Assembly: GCA_025356655.1 (NCBI GenBank)
Contig: JANXRW010000106.1
Location: forward strand, 1-47,716
DNA from: Betaproteobacteria bacterium
Lineage (GTDB): Bacteria; Pseudomonadota; Gammaproteobacteria; Burkholderiales; SHXO01
Direction: 5' to 3'
Length of the DNA stretch: 47,716 nucleotides
Made by a program: the position numbers and the translations under genes. Positions 34,783 to 44,399 of this stretch are shown piece by piece. Position 1 is the first letter of the stretch. Each line of letters begins with the position of its first letter. The notes beneath the pieces are model-generated. The model was not told the origin of the DNA. It ran no database searches and was given only the letters and a program-made list of their open reading frames with translations.

Positions 34783-35856
34783 ATGCTCTCCCATCGCCCC
34801 TTGCGCGCGCGCTTCCACTCCGCCGCCCTTGCCGCCAATCTGCAACTGGCCCGGCGCCAGGCCGGCGGTTCCCGGTTAATCGCCGTGGTCAAGGCGGATG
34901 GCTACGGGCACGGAGTCCTGCGCGCAACCCGCGCGCTGGCCGCGGCTGATGCCCTGGCGGTGCTTGAACTCGATGCCGCCCACCGCCTGCGCGGCGCCGG
35001 CTGGTCCCGGCGCATTGTGCTCTTGGAGGGATTTTTTGGGGAATCCGAGTTGCCGGAGATCGATGCAATGGGCTTGTTCTGCGTGGTTCACCACGAGGAA
35101 CAACTGCGCATGCTCGAAGCCTTCAAACCTCGGCGCCCGATACCGCTGCTGCTCAAGTTCAACACCGGAATGAACCGGTTGGGATTTGCGCTCGGAGAGT
35201 TGCGCTCAGTGTTGACCCGCGCAGCGGCCTTGCGCTGCGCGGGCGATCTGACCCTGATGACGCATTTCGCCTGCGCGGATGACGACGGGGGCATTGCGTG
35301 GCAGCTCGAGCGCTTCGACGCCGCCTGCGAAGGACTGGATCTGCCGCGCTCGCTGGCCAACTCGGCTGCGCTTTTGCGCTACCCGGCCACCGCTGAGGCT
35401 TGGGCACGGCCCGGAATCATGCTCTACGGGGCCTCACCCTTCGCCGAGTCGTCCGCCCAGAGTCTGGGCCTAGCCCCGGGCATGACCCTGCAGAGCGCCC
35501 TCATCGCCGTGCAGCGGCTGTCCCCCGGCGAGCGGGTGGGCTATGGCGGCAGCTTTGTGGCCCCCGCGGCGATGCGCGTGGGCATCGTCGCCTGTGGCTA
35601 CGCGGACGGCTACCCGCGCCATGCCGCCACCGGTACCCCGGTGCTGGTGGACGGCGTGCGCAGCCGGACCCTGGGCCGGGTGTCCATGGACATGCTTTGC
35701 GTGGATCTCGCGCCAGTGCCGGCGGCCGGTGTAGGCTCGCCCGTGGTGTTGTGGGGTCAGGGACTTGCGGTGGAAGAAGTGGCGGCCGCCTGCGGCACCA
35801 TCAGCTATGAACTGCTTTGTGCCGTGGCGCCGCGGGTGCCCTTCGTCGAGGATTGA
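34783..35856 (+). CDS. alr: Alanine racemase
   Basis: A 357-residue fold-type III PLP racemase, the usual length. The PLP lysine is K37 in AVVKADGYGHG. LKFNTGMNRLGF, ARPGIMLYGASPF, VGYGGSFVAP with the catalytic-type Tyr and RTLGRVSMDMLCVDL are all Alr landmarks. It converts L-Ala to D-Ala for peptidoglycan. ATG 34783 gives the standard N-terminus although its ribosome binding site is weak; an upstream in-frame start would add 61 Arg-rich residues that do not look like Alr. radA starts 8 bases after the stop. Confidence 0.94.
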   Translation: MLSHRPLRARFHSAALAANLQLARRQAGGSRLIAVVKADGYGHGVLRATRALAAADALAVLELDAAHRLRGAGWSRRIVLLEGFFGESELPEIDAMGLFCVVHHEEQLRMLEAFKPRRPIPLLLKFNTGMNRLGFALGELRSVLTRAAALRCAGDLTLMTHFACADDDGGIAWQLERFDAACEGLDLPRSLANSAALLRYPATAEAWARPGIMLYGASPFAESSAQSLGLAPGMTLQSALIAVQRLSPGERVGYGGSFVAPAAMRVGIVACGYADGYPRHAATGTPVLVDGVRSRTLGRVSMDMLCVDLAPVPAAGVGSPVVLWGQGLAVEEVAAACGTISYELLCAVAPRVPFVED

Positions 35857-35864
35857 ACCAGCCC

Positions 35865-37211
35865 ATGGCCCGTGCCAAGAGCGTCTACAGTTGTACCGAA
35901 TGTGGCGGCCAGAACCCCAAATGGGCCGGGCAGTGCCCCCATTGCCAGGCCTGGAACACCCTGGTGGAAGCCCTGGTGAGTGCACCTAGCCCGCGCCACC
36001 GGGGATTGGCCGGGACCTCGGAGGTGCAGTTTCTTAGCGAGGTGAGCGCCAAGCCGCGTGCACGGATCTCGACCGGCATCCCGGAATTCGACCGGGTGCT
36101 CGGTGGCGGCTTGGTGCACGGTGCCGTGGTGCTGCTCGGCGGCGACCCGGGCATCGGCAAGTCCACTTTGCTACTCCAGGCGCTTGCCCATCTGGGCGAT
36201 GCGACGCTCTACGTGAGTGGGGAGGAGAGCGCGGAACAGGTGGCGTTGCGGGCGCAGCGCCTGGAACTCGATCTGGGCCGCCTGCCCGTGCTGGCCGAGG
36301 TCGCCCTGGAGAAAATCCTCGCGACCCTCAATCAGCGCAAGCCCGAAGTGGCGGTGGTGGACTCCATCCAGACGGTGTTCACGGAGATGCTCGACTCCGC
36401 CCCTGGAAGCGTCGCACAGGTGCGCGAGTGCGCGGCGCAACTCACGCGCTTCGCCAAAACCAGCGGTACCACGCTGCTACTGGTCGGGCACGTGACCAAG
36501 GAGGGCGCGATCGCCGGGCCCCGCGTGCTCGAGCACATGGTCGACGCAGTGCTCTATTTCGAGGGCGACGCCCATTCCACTTTCCGGCTGGTTCGGGGTA
36601 TCAAGAACCGCTTCGGCGCGGTCAATGAACTGGGTGTGTTCGCCATGACCGACCGGGGCTTACGCGGCGTCGCCAACCCTTCGGCCCTCTTTCTCTCGCA
36701 GCACTTGGCGGAGGTCGCGGGTTCCTGTGTCCTGGTGACGCAGGAGGGTAGCCGGCCGCTCCTGGTGGAGATTCAGGCCTTAGTCGACGGCTCACCGGCA
36801 CCCAACCCCCGGCGACTCACCGTGGGGTTAGAGCAGAATCGACTGGCCCTGTTGCTCGCTGTCCTGCACCGGCATGCGGGGATCGCCACCTACGACCAGG
36901 ACGTATTTGTGAACGCCGTGGGTGGCGTGAAGATCGACGAGCCCGCGGCGGACTTAGCCATCTGCCTAGCGGTGGTGTCGTCGCTGAAGAACCGGGCCCT
37001 GCCCGCCAAGATGGTAGCCTTCGGCGAGATCGGACTCGCGGGTGAGATCCGCCCCGTGCAGCGTGGGCAGGAGCGCCTGCGGGAGGCGGCCCGGCTGGGT
37101 TTCACGCGCGCGCTAGTGCCGCGCGCGAACCTGCCCAAGATCGCCCTGGAAGGCATTCAAATCGACCCCGTGGACCGGGTTGAGGACGCCCTCGAGGCGA
37201 TGCGCGCCTAG
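35865..37211 (+). CDS. radA: DNA repair protein RadA
   Basis: A 448-residue RecA-like ATPase/helicase that promotes branch migration of recombination intermediates. It has the N-terminal zinc finger (C10, C13, C24, C27 in CTECGGQNPKWAGQCPHC), Walker A GGDPGIGKST (92-101), the RadA-specific KNRFG motif and a C-terminal Lon-protease-like domain (DVFVNAVGGVKIDEPAADL). Start ATG 35865 is set by the zinc-finger N-terminus. The alr-radA order, with 8 bases between, is common in Betaproteobacteria. Confidence 0.95.
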   Translation: MARAKSVYSCTECGGQNPKWAGQCPHCQAWNTLVEALVSAPSPRHRGLAGTSEVQFLSEVSAKPRARISTGIPEFDRVLGGGLVHGAVVLLGGDPGIGKSTLLLQALAHLGDATLYVSGEESAEQVALRAQRLELDLGRLPVLAEVALEKILATLNQRKPEVAVVDSIQTVFTEMLDSAPGSVAQVRECAAQLTRFAKTSGTTLLLVGHVTKEGAIAGPRVLEHMVDAVLYFEGDAHSTFRLVRGIKNRFGAVNELGVFAMTDRGLRGVANPSALFLSQHLAEVAGSCVLVTQEGSRPLLVEIQALVDGSPAPNPRRLTVGLEQNRLALLLAVLHRHAGIATYDQDVFVNAVGGVKIDEPAADLAICLAVVSSLKNRALPAKMVAFGEIGLAGEIRPVQRGQERLREAARLGFTRALVPRANLPKIALEGIQIDPVDRVEDALEAMRA

Positions 37212-37282
37212 TTCGAGGGCGCAAGAGCGTCGGGGCGTCCGGTATCATGCCCCCACTGGCAATTTACTGAAGGAGAAGGCGC

Positions 37283-38929
37283 GTGGGTGACCCAGCGACT
37301 GCGTCCTCCAACCCCTACGAACAGGGGCTGGACCGAAATGCGGCGAATTTCGTCGCCCTCTCGCCCCTGTCCTTCTTGCGCCGCACCGCGGCCGTCTATC
37401 CGCAGCGCATCGCGGTGGTCCACGGTGCGCACAGGGCCACCTGGGCGCAGACCTACGCACGCTGCCGCCGCTTCGCCTCGGCCTTGCGCTCGATCGGCGT
37501 CGTGCCGGGCACCACGGTGGCGGTGCTGGGCCCCAACACGCACATGGTCTACGAGGCCCACTTTGCCGTGCCCATGGCAGGCGGCGTGCTCAACACCCTG
37601 AACACGCGCCTCGATGCACCCGCGGTGGCCTTCATGCTGGAACATGGGGAGTCGCGGGTGCTGGTGTTCGACGGCGAGTTCTCCGCCCTCGTGCGCGAGG
37701 CGCTGGCCCTGTGCAAGCGCCCGATCCGCACGGTGCGCCACGACGATCCGGAGGGCGAGGGTGGTGAAGCCTTCGGGGAAGTGGAGTACGAGACGTTTCT
37801 CGCGTCGGGGGATGCGGATTTTGCTTGGTCGCTGCCGGCGGACGAGTGGGATGCCATCGGCCTGAACTACACTTCCGGCACCACGGGGAACCCCAAGGGT
37901 GTGGTCGTGCATCACCGTGGCGCCTACCTCAACGCGGTGAGCAACGTCGTTACCTGGGCCATGCCGCACTTCCCCGTGTACCTGTGGACATTGCCGATGT
38001 TCCACTGCAACGGCTGGTGTTTCCCCTGGACTCTGGCCGCGATGGCGGGCACCAACATTTGCTTGCGCAAGGTGGATGCGGGTCGCATCTTCGAGTTGAT
38101 CCGTGCGGAGCGGGTGAGCCATTTCTGTGGTGCTCCGGTGGTGCACAACCTGCTTATCAACGCGCCGGTGGCCCTGCGTGCGGGAATCAGCCACCCGGTG
38201 AGCGCGATGATCGCCGGCGCCGCCCCGCCGCAGGCGGTGATCGAGGGTATGGAGGGCATTGGCTTCGATCTCACCCATGTTTATGGCCTCACGGAGGTTT
38301 ACGGGCCGGCGGGCGTCTGCGCCAAGCATCCCGAGTGGGACGAACTGGGCGTGGCGCAGCGGGCGGAGCGCAACGGTCGCCAGGGCGTGTCCTACCCGCT
38401 TCAGGAGGACATGTACGTGGGGGACCCCGACACGCTGGAGCCGGTGCCGCTCGACGGCACGACCATGGGAGAGATCTTTTTTCGGGGCAACATCACGATG
38501 AAAGGCTACCTGAAGAATCCTGCGGCCACGCAGGAATCCTTCCGCGGGGGGGTCTATCACACGGGGGACCTGGCCGTGGCCTACCCGGATGGGTATGTGA
38601 AGATCAAGGACCGTTCCAAGGACATCATCATCTCCGGTGGCGAGAACATTTCCACGCTGGAGGTGGAGGACGTTCTCTTTAGTCACCCGGGGATCCTCGA
38701 GGCGGCCGTGGTGGCCAGGCCCGATGCCCGTTGGGGGGAAACCCCCTGCGCCTTCGTCACGCTAAAACCCGGTGTGATTCTCTCCGAGGCGGCGGTCATT
38801 GCCTGGTGCCGGGACCACCTCGCCCACTACAAGTCACCGCGCAAGGTCGTGTTTTGCGTCCTGCCCAAGACCTCCACGGGCAAGATCCAGAAGAATGTCC
38901 TGCGTGAGCAGGCGCGCGCCGAGTGCTGA
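37283..38929 (+). CDS. AMP-forming acyl-CoA synthetase (DmdB-like)
   Basis: A 548-residue adenylating enzyme. The P-loop is [19 protein letters not shown], followed by LPMFHCNGW, the A5 motif [33 protein letters not shown] and the C-terminal catalytic Lys in [14 protein letters not shown]. Length and motifs match the group that includes methylmercaptopropionate-CoA ligase (DmdB) and medium-chain acyl-CoA ligases. It activates a carboxylic acid to its CoA ester. GTG 37283 is the start, after GAAGGAGAAGGC; a -10-like TATCAT is at 37243. The downstream ETF and dehydrogenase genes would oxidise the product. The substrate is not defined. Confidence 0.9.
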   Translation: MGDPATASSNPYEQGLDRNAANFVALSPLSFLRRTAAVYPQRIAVVHGAHRATWAQTYARCRRFASALRSIGVVPGTTVAVLGPNTHMVYEAHFAVPMAGGVLNTLNTRLDAPAVAFMLEHGESRVLVFDGEFSALVREALALCKRPIRTVRHDDPEGEGGEAFGEVEYETFLASGDADFAWSLPADEWDAIGLNYTSGTTGNPKGVVVHHRGAYLNAVSNVVTWAMPHFPVYLWTLPMFHCNGWCFPWTLAAMAGTNICLRKVDAGRIFELIRAERVSHFCGAPVVHNLLINAPVALRAGISHPVSAMIAGAAPPQAVIEGMEGIGFDLTHVYGLTEVYGPAGVCAKHPEWDELGVAQRAERNGRQGVSYPLQEDMYVGDPDTLEPVPLDGTTMGEIFFRGNITMKGYLKNPAATQESFRGGVYHTGDLAVAYPDGYVKIKDRSKDIIISGGENISTLEVEDVLFSHPGILEAAVVARPDARWGETPCAFVTLKPGVILSEAAVIAWCRDHLAHYKSPRKVVFCVLPKTSTGKIQKNVLREQARAEC

Positions 38930-38979
38930 GCCGGGATGCCGCCTCGCGTCCAAGTCGCTTCGAGCGGCTCGGGCTGCGG

Positions 38980-38985
38980 TAGAAT
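38980..38985 (+). promoter_or_regulatory. Candidate -10 element TAGAAT of the etf operon
   Basis: TAGAAT lies 29 bases before the etfB ATG, in the 85-base gap after the acyl-CoA synthetase. The same hexamer stands before tsaB and, on the minus strand, before the glutathione transferase gene. No strong -35 is visible. Confidence 0.4.
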
Positions 38986-39014
38986 TGCGGTTTAACTTAC
39001 CGAGAGTCGGACCC

Positions 39015-39764
39015 ATGAAGATATTGGTGGCGGTCAAGCGCGTCGTCGACTACAACGTCAAGGTGCGGGTCCGGGCTGACGGGTCGGGCGTGGAAACGGC
39101 CGACGTCAAGATGTCCATGAACCCCTTCGATGAGATTGCGCTCGAGGAGGCGGTGCGGCTCAAGGAAGCGGGCACCGCCACGGAGATCCTGGCCGTCTCC
39201 ATCGGCCCAGCCGCGGCGCAGGAGACCCTGCGGACCGCGCTCGCCCGAGGCGCCGACCGCGCCGTACTGGTGGAATCTGATCTTCCAGCCGAGCCGCTCG
39301 GGGTGGCCAAGGTTCTCGCTGCATTGGTGAGGAAGGAGGCGCCGGGGCTGGTGATCCTGGGCAAGCAGGCCATTGACGACGATTCCAATCAGACCGGTCA
39401 GATGTTGGCGGCCCTGCTGGGCTGGCCCCAAGCCACCTTCGCGTCGAAAGTGGTTATCGATGGCGCGGTGGCCCGAGTCACGCGGGAGATTGACGGGGGC
39501 TTGGAGACGCTGGAAGTGAACCTGCCGGCGATCATCACCGCGGACCTGCGCCTGAATGAACCGCGCTACATCACCCTGCCCAACATCATGAAGGCGAAGA
39601 AGAAGCCGTTGGACCAGCACAAGCCCGAGGATTTTGGGGTTGATCTCACGCCTCGGCTGAGGACCCTGCGGGTGGAAGCGCCCGCTCAGCGCAGCGGCGG
39701 CGTTCTGGTCAAGGATGTGGCGGAACTGGTGACAAAACTCAAGACTGAAGCGAAGGTGATCTGA
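39015..39764 (+). CDS. etfB: Electron transfer flavoprotein beta subunit
   Basis: A 249-residue ETF beta subunit. [19 protein letters not shown] starts the protein, with [16 protein letters not shown], the signature [29 protein letters not shown] and [19 protein letters not shown] after it. The AMP-binding side matches group I ETFs that carry electrons from acyl-CoA dehydrogenases to ETF-quinone oxidoreductase. The start is ATG 39015, since upstream codons are not conserved. The stop overlaps etfA (TGATG). Confidence 0.95.
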   Translation: MKILVAVKRVVDYNVKVRVRADGSGVETADVKMSMNPFDEIALEEAVRLKEAGTATEILAVSIGPAAAQETLRTALARGADRAVLVESDLPAEPLGVAKVLAALVRKEAPGLVILGKQAIDDDSNQTGQMLAALLGWPQATFASKVVIDGAVARVTREIDGGLETLEVNLPAIITADLRLNEPRYITLPNIMKAKKKPLDQHKPEDFGVDLTPRLRTLRVEAPAQRSGGVLVKDVAELVTKLKTEAKVI

Positions 39765-40696
39765 TGACTGCCCTGGTTGTCTGCGAACACGACAATTCCC
39801 GGCTGAAGGCCGCGACCCTCAACACCGTGGCTGCAGCCCTGGCCCTGGGCGTTCCCGTCAACTTGCTGGTGGCCGGTTCGGGCTGCGCTGGCGTGGCCGA
39901 GGCGGCCGCGCGCATCCCCGGCGTCGTCAAGGTCCTGCTGGTGGATGCGCCCCACTACGGCGCTCAACTGGCCGAGGAACTGGCGCCTTTGGTGGTATCA
40001 CTGGCGTCGGCCGCGAGCCACGTGCTCGCACCCGCCACCACTTTCGGCAAAAACATGCTGCCGCGCGTGGCGGCACTGCTGGACGTGGCGCAGATCTCCG
40101 ATATCGTCGCGGTGAAGGGGCCGGACATCTTCGTGCGTCCGATCTACGCGGGCAACGCACTCGCCACGGTGGAGTCCACGGATGCCGTCAAGGTCATCAC
40201 GGTGCGCTCCACCGGCTTCGACGCCTGCCCGGACAGCGGTGGGTCAGCCCTCGTGGACGCGGTCGCCCCAGTCCCTGCAGTGGCCTGCTCCCGCATGCTG
40301 GGCCAAGAACTGACCAAGTCCGAGCGCCCGGAACTCACCTCGGCCCGGGTCATCGTTTCCGGTGGCCGTGGCATGGGCAACGGCGAGAACTTCGCCTTGC
40401 TCGAAGCCCTGGCCGATAAACTGGGCGCGGCGGTGGGTGCCTCGCGAGCGGCCGTGGACTCGGGATTCGTGCCCAACGACTACCAGGTAGGCCAGACTGG
40501 GAAGGTGGTGGCGCCGGAACTCTATATCGCCGTCGGGATCTCGGGGGCGATACAGCACTTGGCAGGCATGAAGGACAGCCGGGTCATCGTAGCCATCAAC
40601 AAGGACGGTGAAGCGCCCATCTTCCAGGTGGCCGATTACGGCTTGGTGGCTGATCTTTTCGAGGCGGTTCCGGCCTTCACTCAAGCGTTGGGCTAA
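39764..40696 (+). CDS. etfA: Electron transfer flavoprotein alpha subunit
   Basis: A 310-residue ETF alpha subunit with an N-terminal domain ([22 protein letters not shown]) and a FAD-binding C-terminal domain: [54 protein letters not shown] and [24 protein letters not shown]. It pairs with EtfB. ATG 39764 shares one base with the etfB stop. Downstream is an acyl-CoA dehydrogenase that probably donates electrons to it. Confidence 0.95.
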   Translation: MTALVVCEHDNSRLKAATLNTVAAALALGVPVNLLVAGSGCAGVAEAAARIPGVVKVLLVDAPHYGAQLAEELAPLVVSLASAASHVLAPATTFGKNMLPRVAALLDVAQISDIVAVKGPDIFVRPIYAGNALATVESTDAVKVITVRSTGFDACPDSGGSALVDAVAPVPAVACSRMLGQELTKSERPELTSARVIVSGGRGMGNGENFALLEALADKLGAAVGASRAAVDSGFVPNDYQVGQTGKVVAPELYIAVGISGAIQHLAGMKDSRVIVAINKDGEAPIFQVADYGLVADLFEAVPAFTQALG

Positions 40697-40732
40697 GAGC
40701 GCTCGATCACTTCTATCTGGGAATGAAACACC

Positions 40733-42526
40733 ATGGCTGAGTACGTCGCTCCCCTGCGGGACTTGCGTTTCGCGATCAACGAACTGGCGGATCTGAGCGG
40801 GGTCGCGGCCTTGCCCGGGTTCGGCGAAGCCAACGCCGAGCTGGCCGAAGCGATACTCGAGGAGGCCGGGAAATTCGCCACCGGCGTGCTGTCTCCACTC
40901 AATTGGCCGGGTGACCAGGCCGGTGCGCGCTTCGACGCGGGCGTGGTATCCACGCCGGCGGGCTTCTCCACCGCCTACCAGCAGTTCGTCGAGGGCGGGT
41001 GGCCCGCGTTGGGTGCCGAACCCGAGCACGGCGGCCAAGGCCTCCCCCACCTGATCTCGGCGGCCGTGTCGGAGATCTGGAACGGCGCCAACCTGTCCTT
41101 CGCCCTCTGCCCCATGCTCACCACAGCCGCCGTGAACGCCATTGCCCGCCACGGCAACGAGCAGCAGCAGGCGTGCTACCTGCCGAAGCTGATCTCCGGG
41201 GAGTGGACCGGGACCATGAACCTCACCGAACCGCAGGCGGGCTCGGATCTGAGTGCGGTGCGTGCGCGTGCCGTCCCCGAGGGTGACCATTTCCGCGTGC
41301 ACGGGACCAAAATCTTCATCACCTATGGCGAGCACGACTTCGTGCCGAACATCGTCCATTTGGTGCTGGCCCGCACGCCGGGGGCGCCAGAGGGAGTCAA
41401 GGGCATCTCGCTCTTCATCGTCCCGAAATTTCTGGTCAATGCCGACGGCAGCCTGGGCGAGCGCAATGACGTCCGCTGCGTCTCCATCGAACACAAACTC
41501 GGTATTCACGCCAGCCCCACCTGCGTGATGTCCTTCGGGGACGGCGCCGGCGCCGTGGGCTACCTGGTGGGCGAGGAGAACCGCGGGCTGGCCTACATGT
41601 TCACCATGATGAACTTGGCCCGCATCGAGGTGGGGGTGGAGGGACTCGCCATCGCCGAGCGGGCCTATCAGCGGGCCTTGGCCTTTGCCCGGGACCGGGT
41701 CCAGGGCAGGGACATCGGCGCGCGCCAGGGCGATCGGGTGGCTATCATTCATCACCCCGACGTGCGGCGGATGCTGCTCACCATGAAGGCGCAGGTGGAG
41801 GCCATGCGCGCCCTGTCGAGTGTCGCCGTCGCGGCGCTCGACCACGCTCAGCACAACCCGGACACCGAGCAGCGTCAGTACTACCAGGGGGTCTTCGACC
41901 TACTCACGCCGGTGATCAAGGGCTGGTGCACGGAGCAGAGCGTGGAGATTGCATCCCTTGGCATTCAGATCCACGGTGGGATGGGCTTCGTGGAGGAGAC
42001 GGGGGCCGCCCAGTACCTGCGCGACGCCCGCATCACCCCGATCTATGAGGGAACCACCGGCATTCAGGCCAATGACCTGGTGGGCCGGAAGGTGGCCCTG
42101 GAGAAAGGGCTCACTGCCCGACAGTTGCTCACCCAAATGGCAGCGGTCGAGCGTGAGCTGGCGGCGGCGAGCGATGCGGACCTGGTGGCTATCGCTGGGG
42201 AATTCGCCCCGGCGCTAGCCAGTCTGGTGGCGGCCACCGAGTGGGTTCTCGCCATCTACGGAGCGGATGTGCGTGCTGCCTCCGCGGGGGCCGTGCCCTA
42301 TCTCAAACTCTGGGGCGTGGTGGCCGGTGGCTGGCAGATGGCCCGTGCCGCACTGATCTCGCACCGCCATCTGGAAGGTGGCGGCGTTGAGCGTGATTTC
42401 TACCGCACGAAGCTGGCCACCGCGCGCTTCTACGCAGAGCACATCCTGCCGCAGGCGCAGGCGCTGGAACGTGTCATTTGCAAGGGCTCCGCCAGCGTTC
42501 TCTCGCTCGCCGCCGAGCGCTTCTGA
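40733..42526 (+). CDS. Long-form acyl-CoA dehydrogenase (DmdC-like)
   Basis: A 597-residue FAD-dependent acyl-CoA dehydrogenase, about 200 residues longer than classical ones because of an N-terminal and a C-terminal extension. GTMNLTEPQAGSDLSAVRARA and KIFITYGEH form the FAD/substrate core. HGGMGFVEETGAAQYLRDARITPIYEGTTGIQANDLVGRK carries the catalytic Glu in YEGTTG. This long form includes 3-methylmercaptopropionyl-CoA dehydrogenase (DmdC) and similar enzymes. With the upstream ligase (DmdB-like) and ETF it makes a self-contained first oxidation step for an acyl-CoA. Ordinary fatty acids are equally possible. Confidence 0.9.
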   Translation: MAEYVAPLRDLRFAINELADLSGVAALPGFGEANAELAEAILEEAGKFATGVLSPLNWPGDQAGARFDAGVVSTPAGFSTAYQQFVEGGWPALGAEPEHGGQGLPHLISAAVSEIWNGANLSFALCPMLTTAAVNAIARHGNEQQQACYLPKLISGEWTGTMNLTEPQAGSDLSAVRARAVPEGDHFRVHGTKIFITYGEHDFVPNIVHLVLARTPGAPEGVKGISLFIVPKFLVNADGSLGERNDVRCVSIEHKLGIHASPTCVMSFGDGAGAVGYLVGEENRGLAYMFTMMNLARIEVGVEGLAIAERAYQRALAFARDRVQGRDIGARQGDRVAIIHHPDVRRMLLTMKAQVEAMRALSSVAVAALDHAQHNPDTEQRQYYQGVFDLLTPVIKGWCTEQSVEIASLGIQIHGGMGFVEETGAAQYLRDARITPIYEGTTGIQANDLVGRKVALEKGLTARQLLTQMAAVERELAAASDADLVAIAGEFAPALASLVAATEWVLAIYGADVRAASAGAVPYLKLWGVVAGGWQMARAALISHRHLEGGGVERDFYRTKLATARFYAEHILPQAQALERVICKGSASVLSLAAERF

Positions 42527-42743
42527 GCCAAGCTCGTCCGCGTCGCCCGGCTGCGCCCAGGCGCTGCGGGTAGGCGTCTGCCCGCCGGTTGACACCGAAG
42601 GCTCCGGGGATCTTGACGAGGCCCTCCCGGCCCGCTCCCCGACGCGCAGCCCCCGTGTGGGTCAAGCCTAGCTCCTCTGCGCCGATATCCAGGTAGCGGG
42701 GCATCCCTCGCGCGAGAGCAAATCCCCTGGAGTCCCGGCAGCC

Positions 42744-44399
42744 TTGATCCGTGTCGTCTTGAGTATGCTGTGCCTTGTTCTGTGCCTGCCGGGGCGAGCG
42801 TGCCTGGCGGCGCAGCCGGTACCCGGTGGGGTGAACCTCGAACTCGTCCAGCGTCTCGTTGGCACGGGAACGGCTCCGTCCATCGAACAGTTGCTTGCCC
42901 TCTTGCCGGCGACCTTCCGCTCCCGGTACGCCCTGGTATTCGACAGCCGCAGCTTGCATGGCTCGAGTTTTGCGAACCCGCGGGTGCTGCTTTATTCGGA
43001 GGATGCCGCCTTCATCCTCAGCTTCAACGGCGAACCATCCCAGCGCGGCTACCGGGCGCTGGAGATGATGCAGTTCGACGAGGCCCGTGGCGAATTCTCC
43101 TTCCAGGAAATCAGCTTCCCTGAGGACGGCCCACCGGTGTCGGAGGCGCGCTCGGGCGAGCGCTGTGCCGCCTGCCACGGTCTACCCGCGCGGCCTATTT
43201 GGGACACCTTCCCCACCTGGCCCGGCGCCTACGGCGAGCGCTACGGCGCCAGGCTCTCGGCGCCCGAGCGCGATGGGCTGACGCAGTTCCTGGCAGGACA
43301 GCGCTCGCATCCCCGCTACCGTTATCTCTTGGGCATCGGCGAGTACGCGCAGCCCGACGCCTTCCATCCTTCGGCCAAGGCCCGTTACAACGGCGCGCAG
43401 GGCGAGCCGGCCAACGCCCGATTGGCCGTCCTGCTGGCGCGGCTCAACTTCCGCGCGATCCTCGCGCAAGTGCGAGGTGCGAGCGCCTTCGACGCTTTCC
43501 AGTACGCGCTCCTGGGGACCTTAGACCCTGACTGCGGGGCCCTGGAGGGCCTGGTTCCCCGCACCGTGCTCGGTCGGTTCAGCGTAGCCTTTGGCGAGTT
43601 CGCGGCAGCCGCCGACAAAGCCAACGCCCGGCAAAGTGAGTTCAAGGAGTACCGCACACTCGCGCGTCGGCCGGCACGCACGTCCGAATCCAATACCGAG
43701 TCCCTCGACAAGTTCCGCTACCTGGCCGAGCAGGGTTTAGGCCTTCCCACCGGGAACTGGACCCTGGCCCTGGAAAAAAACACCTTTGACTTCTCGTTGC
43801 TGGAGCCGGCCCGGCTGGAACTCGAGGCGCTGCTCTTCGAGGACTTGGCGCGCAGCGACCCACGGGTGCGCGAGTTGAGATCGCTGAAGCAAGCCTCGGG
43901 CAGCAGTCGCTACTGCGGGTACCTTGAGCGCAGGAGCCACGCGGCCCTTCTGGCCTGGGTAAAAGCGCCCCAGGCGAACCCTGGGCGCGTCGTGCAGGCA
44001 CCGCTGACAACGCCGGCGCAGAAGGGACCACCGCCGGTGCTGGAGCGCTGTATCGCCTGCCATGTCTCGGGAGTGGGGCCAGCCATTGCGTTCGACCAGC
44101 CCTCGGTGCTGGCCCGACGGCTTCGAGAGGGCCAATATCCGCGCGGGTCCCTGCTCGACGAGATCCGCTACCGCTTGTCCGTAGAGGCGGGCTCCCGGCG
44201 CATGCCGCTGGGCTCGCTCATCAGTGAGGCGGACCGCGTGGCACTGGAACTCTACCTCAGGTCCCTGGCGGAAGTGCCCCCATCGCCGACGTCGCAGGCC
44301 GGCTATGGGGCGGTCGATGGAATGGTTTTAGGGGGGGGCGGGGCCACGGCAGCACCGGCCCGGATGGCAGCAGGGATCAAAACCGCGAGGCGGCTATAG
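42744..44399 (+). CDS. Secreted protein with two CxxCH haem motifs
   Basis: A 551-residue protein with a signal peptide (residues 1-22, RVVLSMLCLVLCLPGRACLA). CAACH is at 141-145, inside RCAACHGLPARPIWDTFPTWPGAYG, and CIACH at 436-440. The two c-type haem motifs are nearly 300 residues apart, so two haem domains separated by a helical, non-cytochrome region are likely. The PIWDTFPTWPGAYG block seems conserved in related proteins, but I cannot name the family. TTG 42744 gives the whole signal peptide; ATG 42765 would shorten it. It ends 6 bases inside the convergent AHSA1 gene. Periplasmic electron transfer is a reasonable inference. Confidence 0.78.
   Translation: MIRVVLSMLCLVLCLPGRACLAAQPVPGGVNLELVQRLVGTGTAPSIEQLLALLPATFRSRYALVFDSRSLHGSSFANPRVLLYSEDAAFILSFNGEPSQRGYRALEMMQFDEARGEFSFQEISFPEDGPPVSEARSGERCAACHGLPARPIWDTFPTWPGAYGERYGARLSAPERDGLTQFLAGQRSHPRYRYLLGIGEYAQPDAFHPSAKARYNGAQGEPANARLAVLLARLNFRAILAQVRGASAFDAFQYALLGTLDPDCGALEGLVPRTVLGRFSVAFGEFAAAADKANARQSEFKEYRTLARRPARTSESNTESLDKFRYLAEQGLGLPTGNWTLALEKNTFDFSLLEPARLELEALLFEDLARSDPRVRELRSLKQASGSSRYCGYLERRSHAALLAWVKAPQANPGRVVQAPLTTPAQKGPPPVLERCIACHVSGVGPAIAFDQPSVLARRLREGQYPRGSLLDEIRYRLSVEAGSRRMPLGSLISEADRVALELYLRSLAEVPPSPTSQAGYGAVDGMVLGGGGATAAPARMAAGIKTARRL

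Noticed and set aside
37208-38686. A 492-codon minus-strand frame opposite the acyl-CoA synthetase
   Set aside because: Antisense shadow of a gene with all adenylation motifs.
40244-41854. A 536-codon minus-strand frame over etfA and the acyl-CoA dehydrogenase
   Set aside because: Shadow of two certain genes; its residue mix is low-complexity His/Gly/Arg/Asp.
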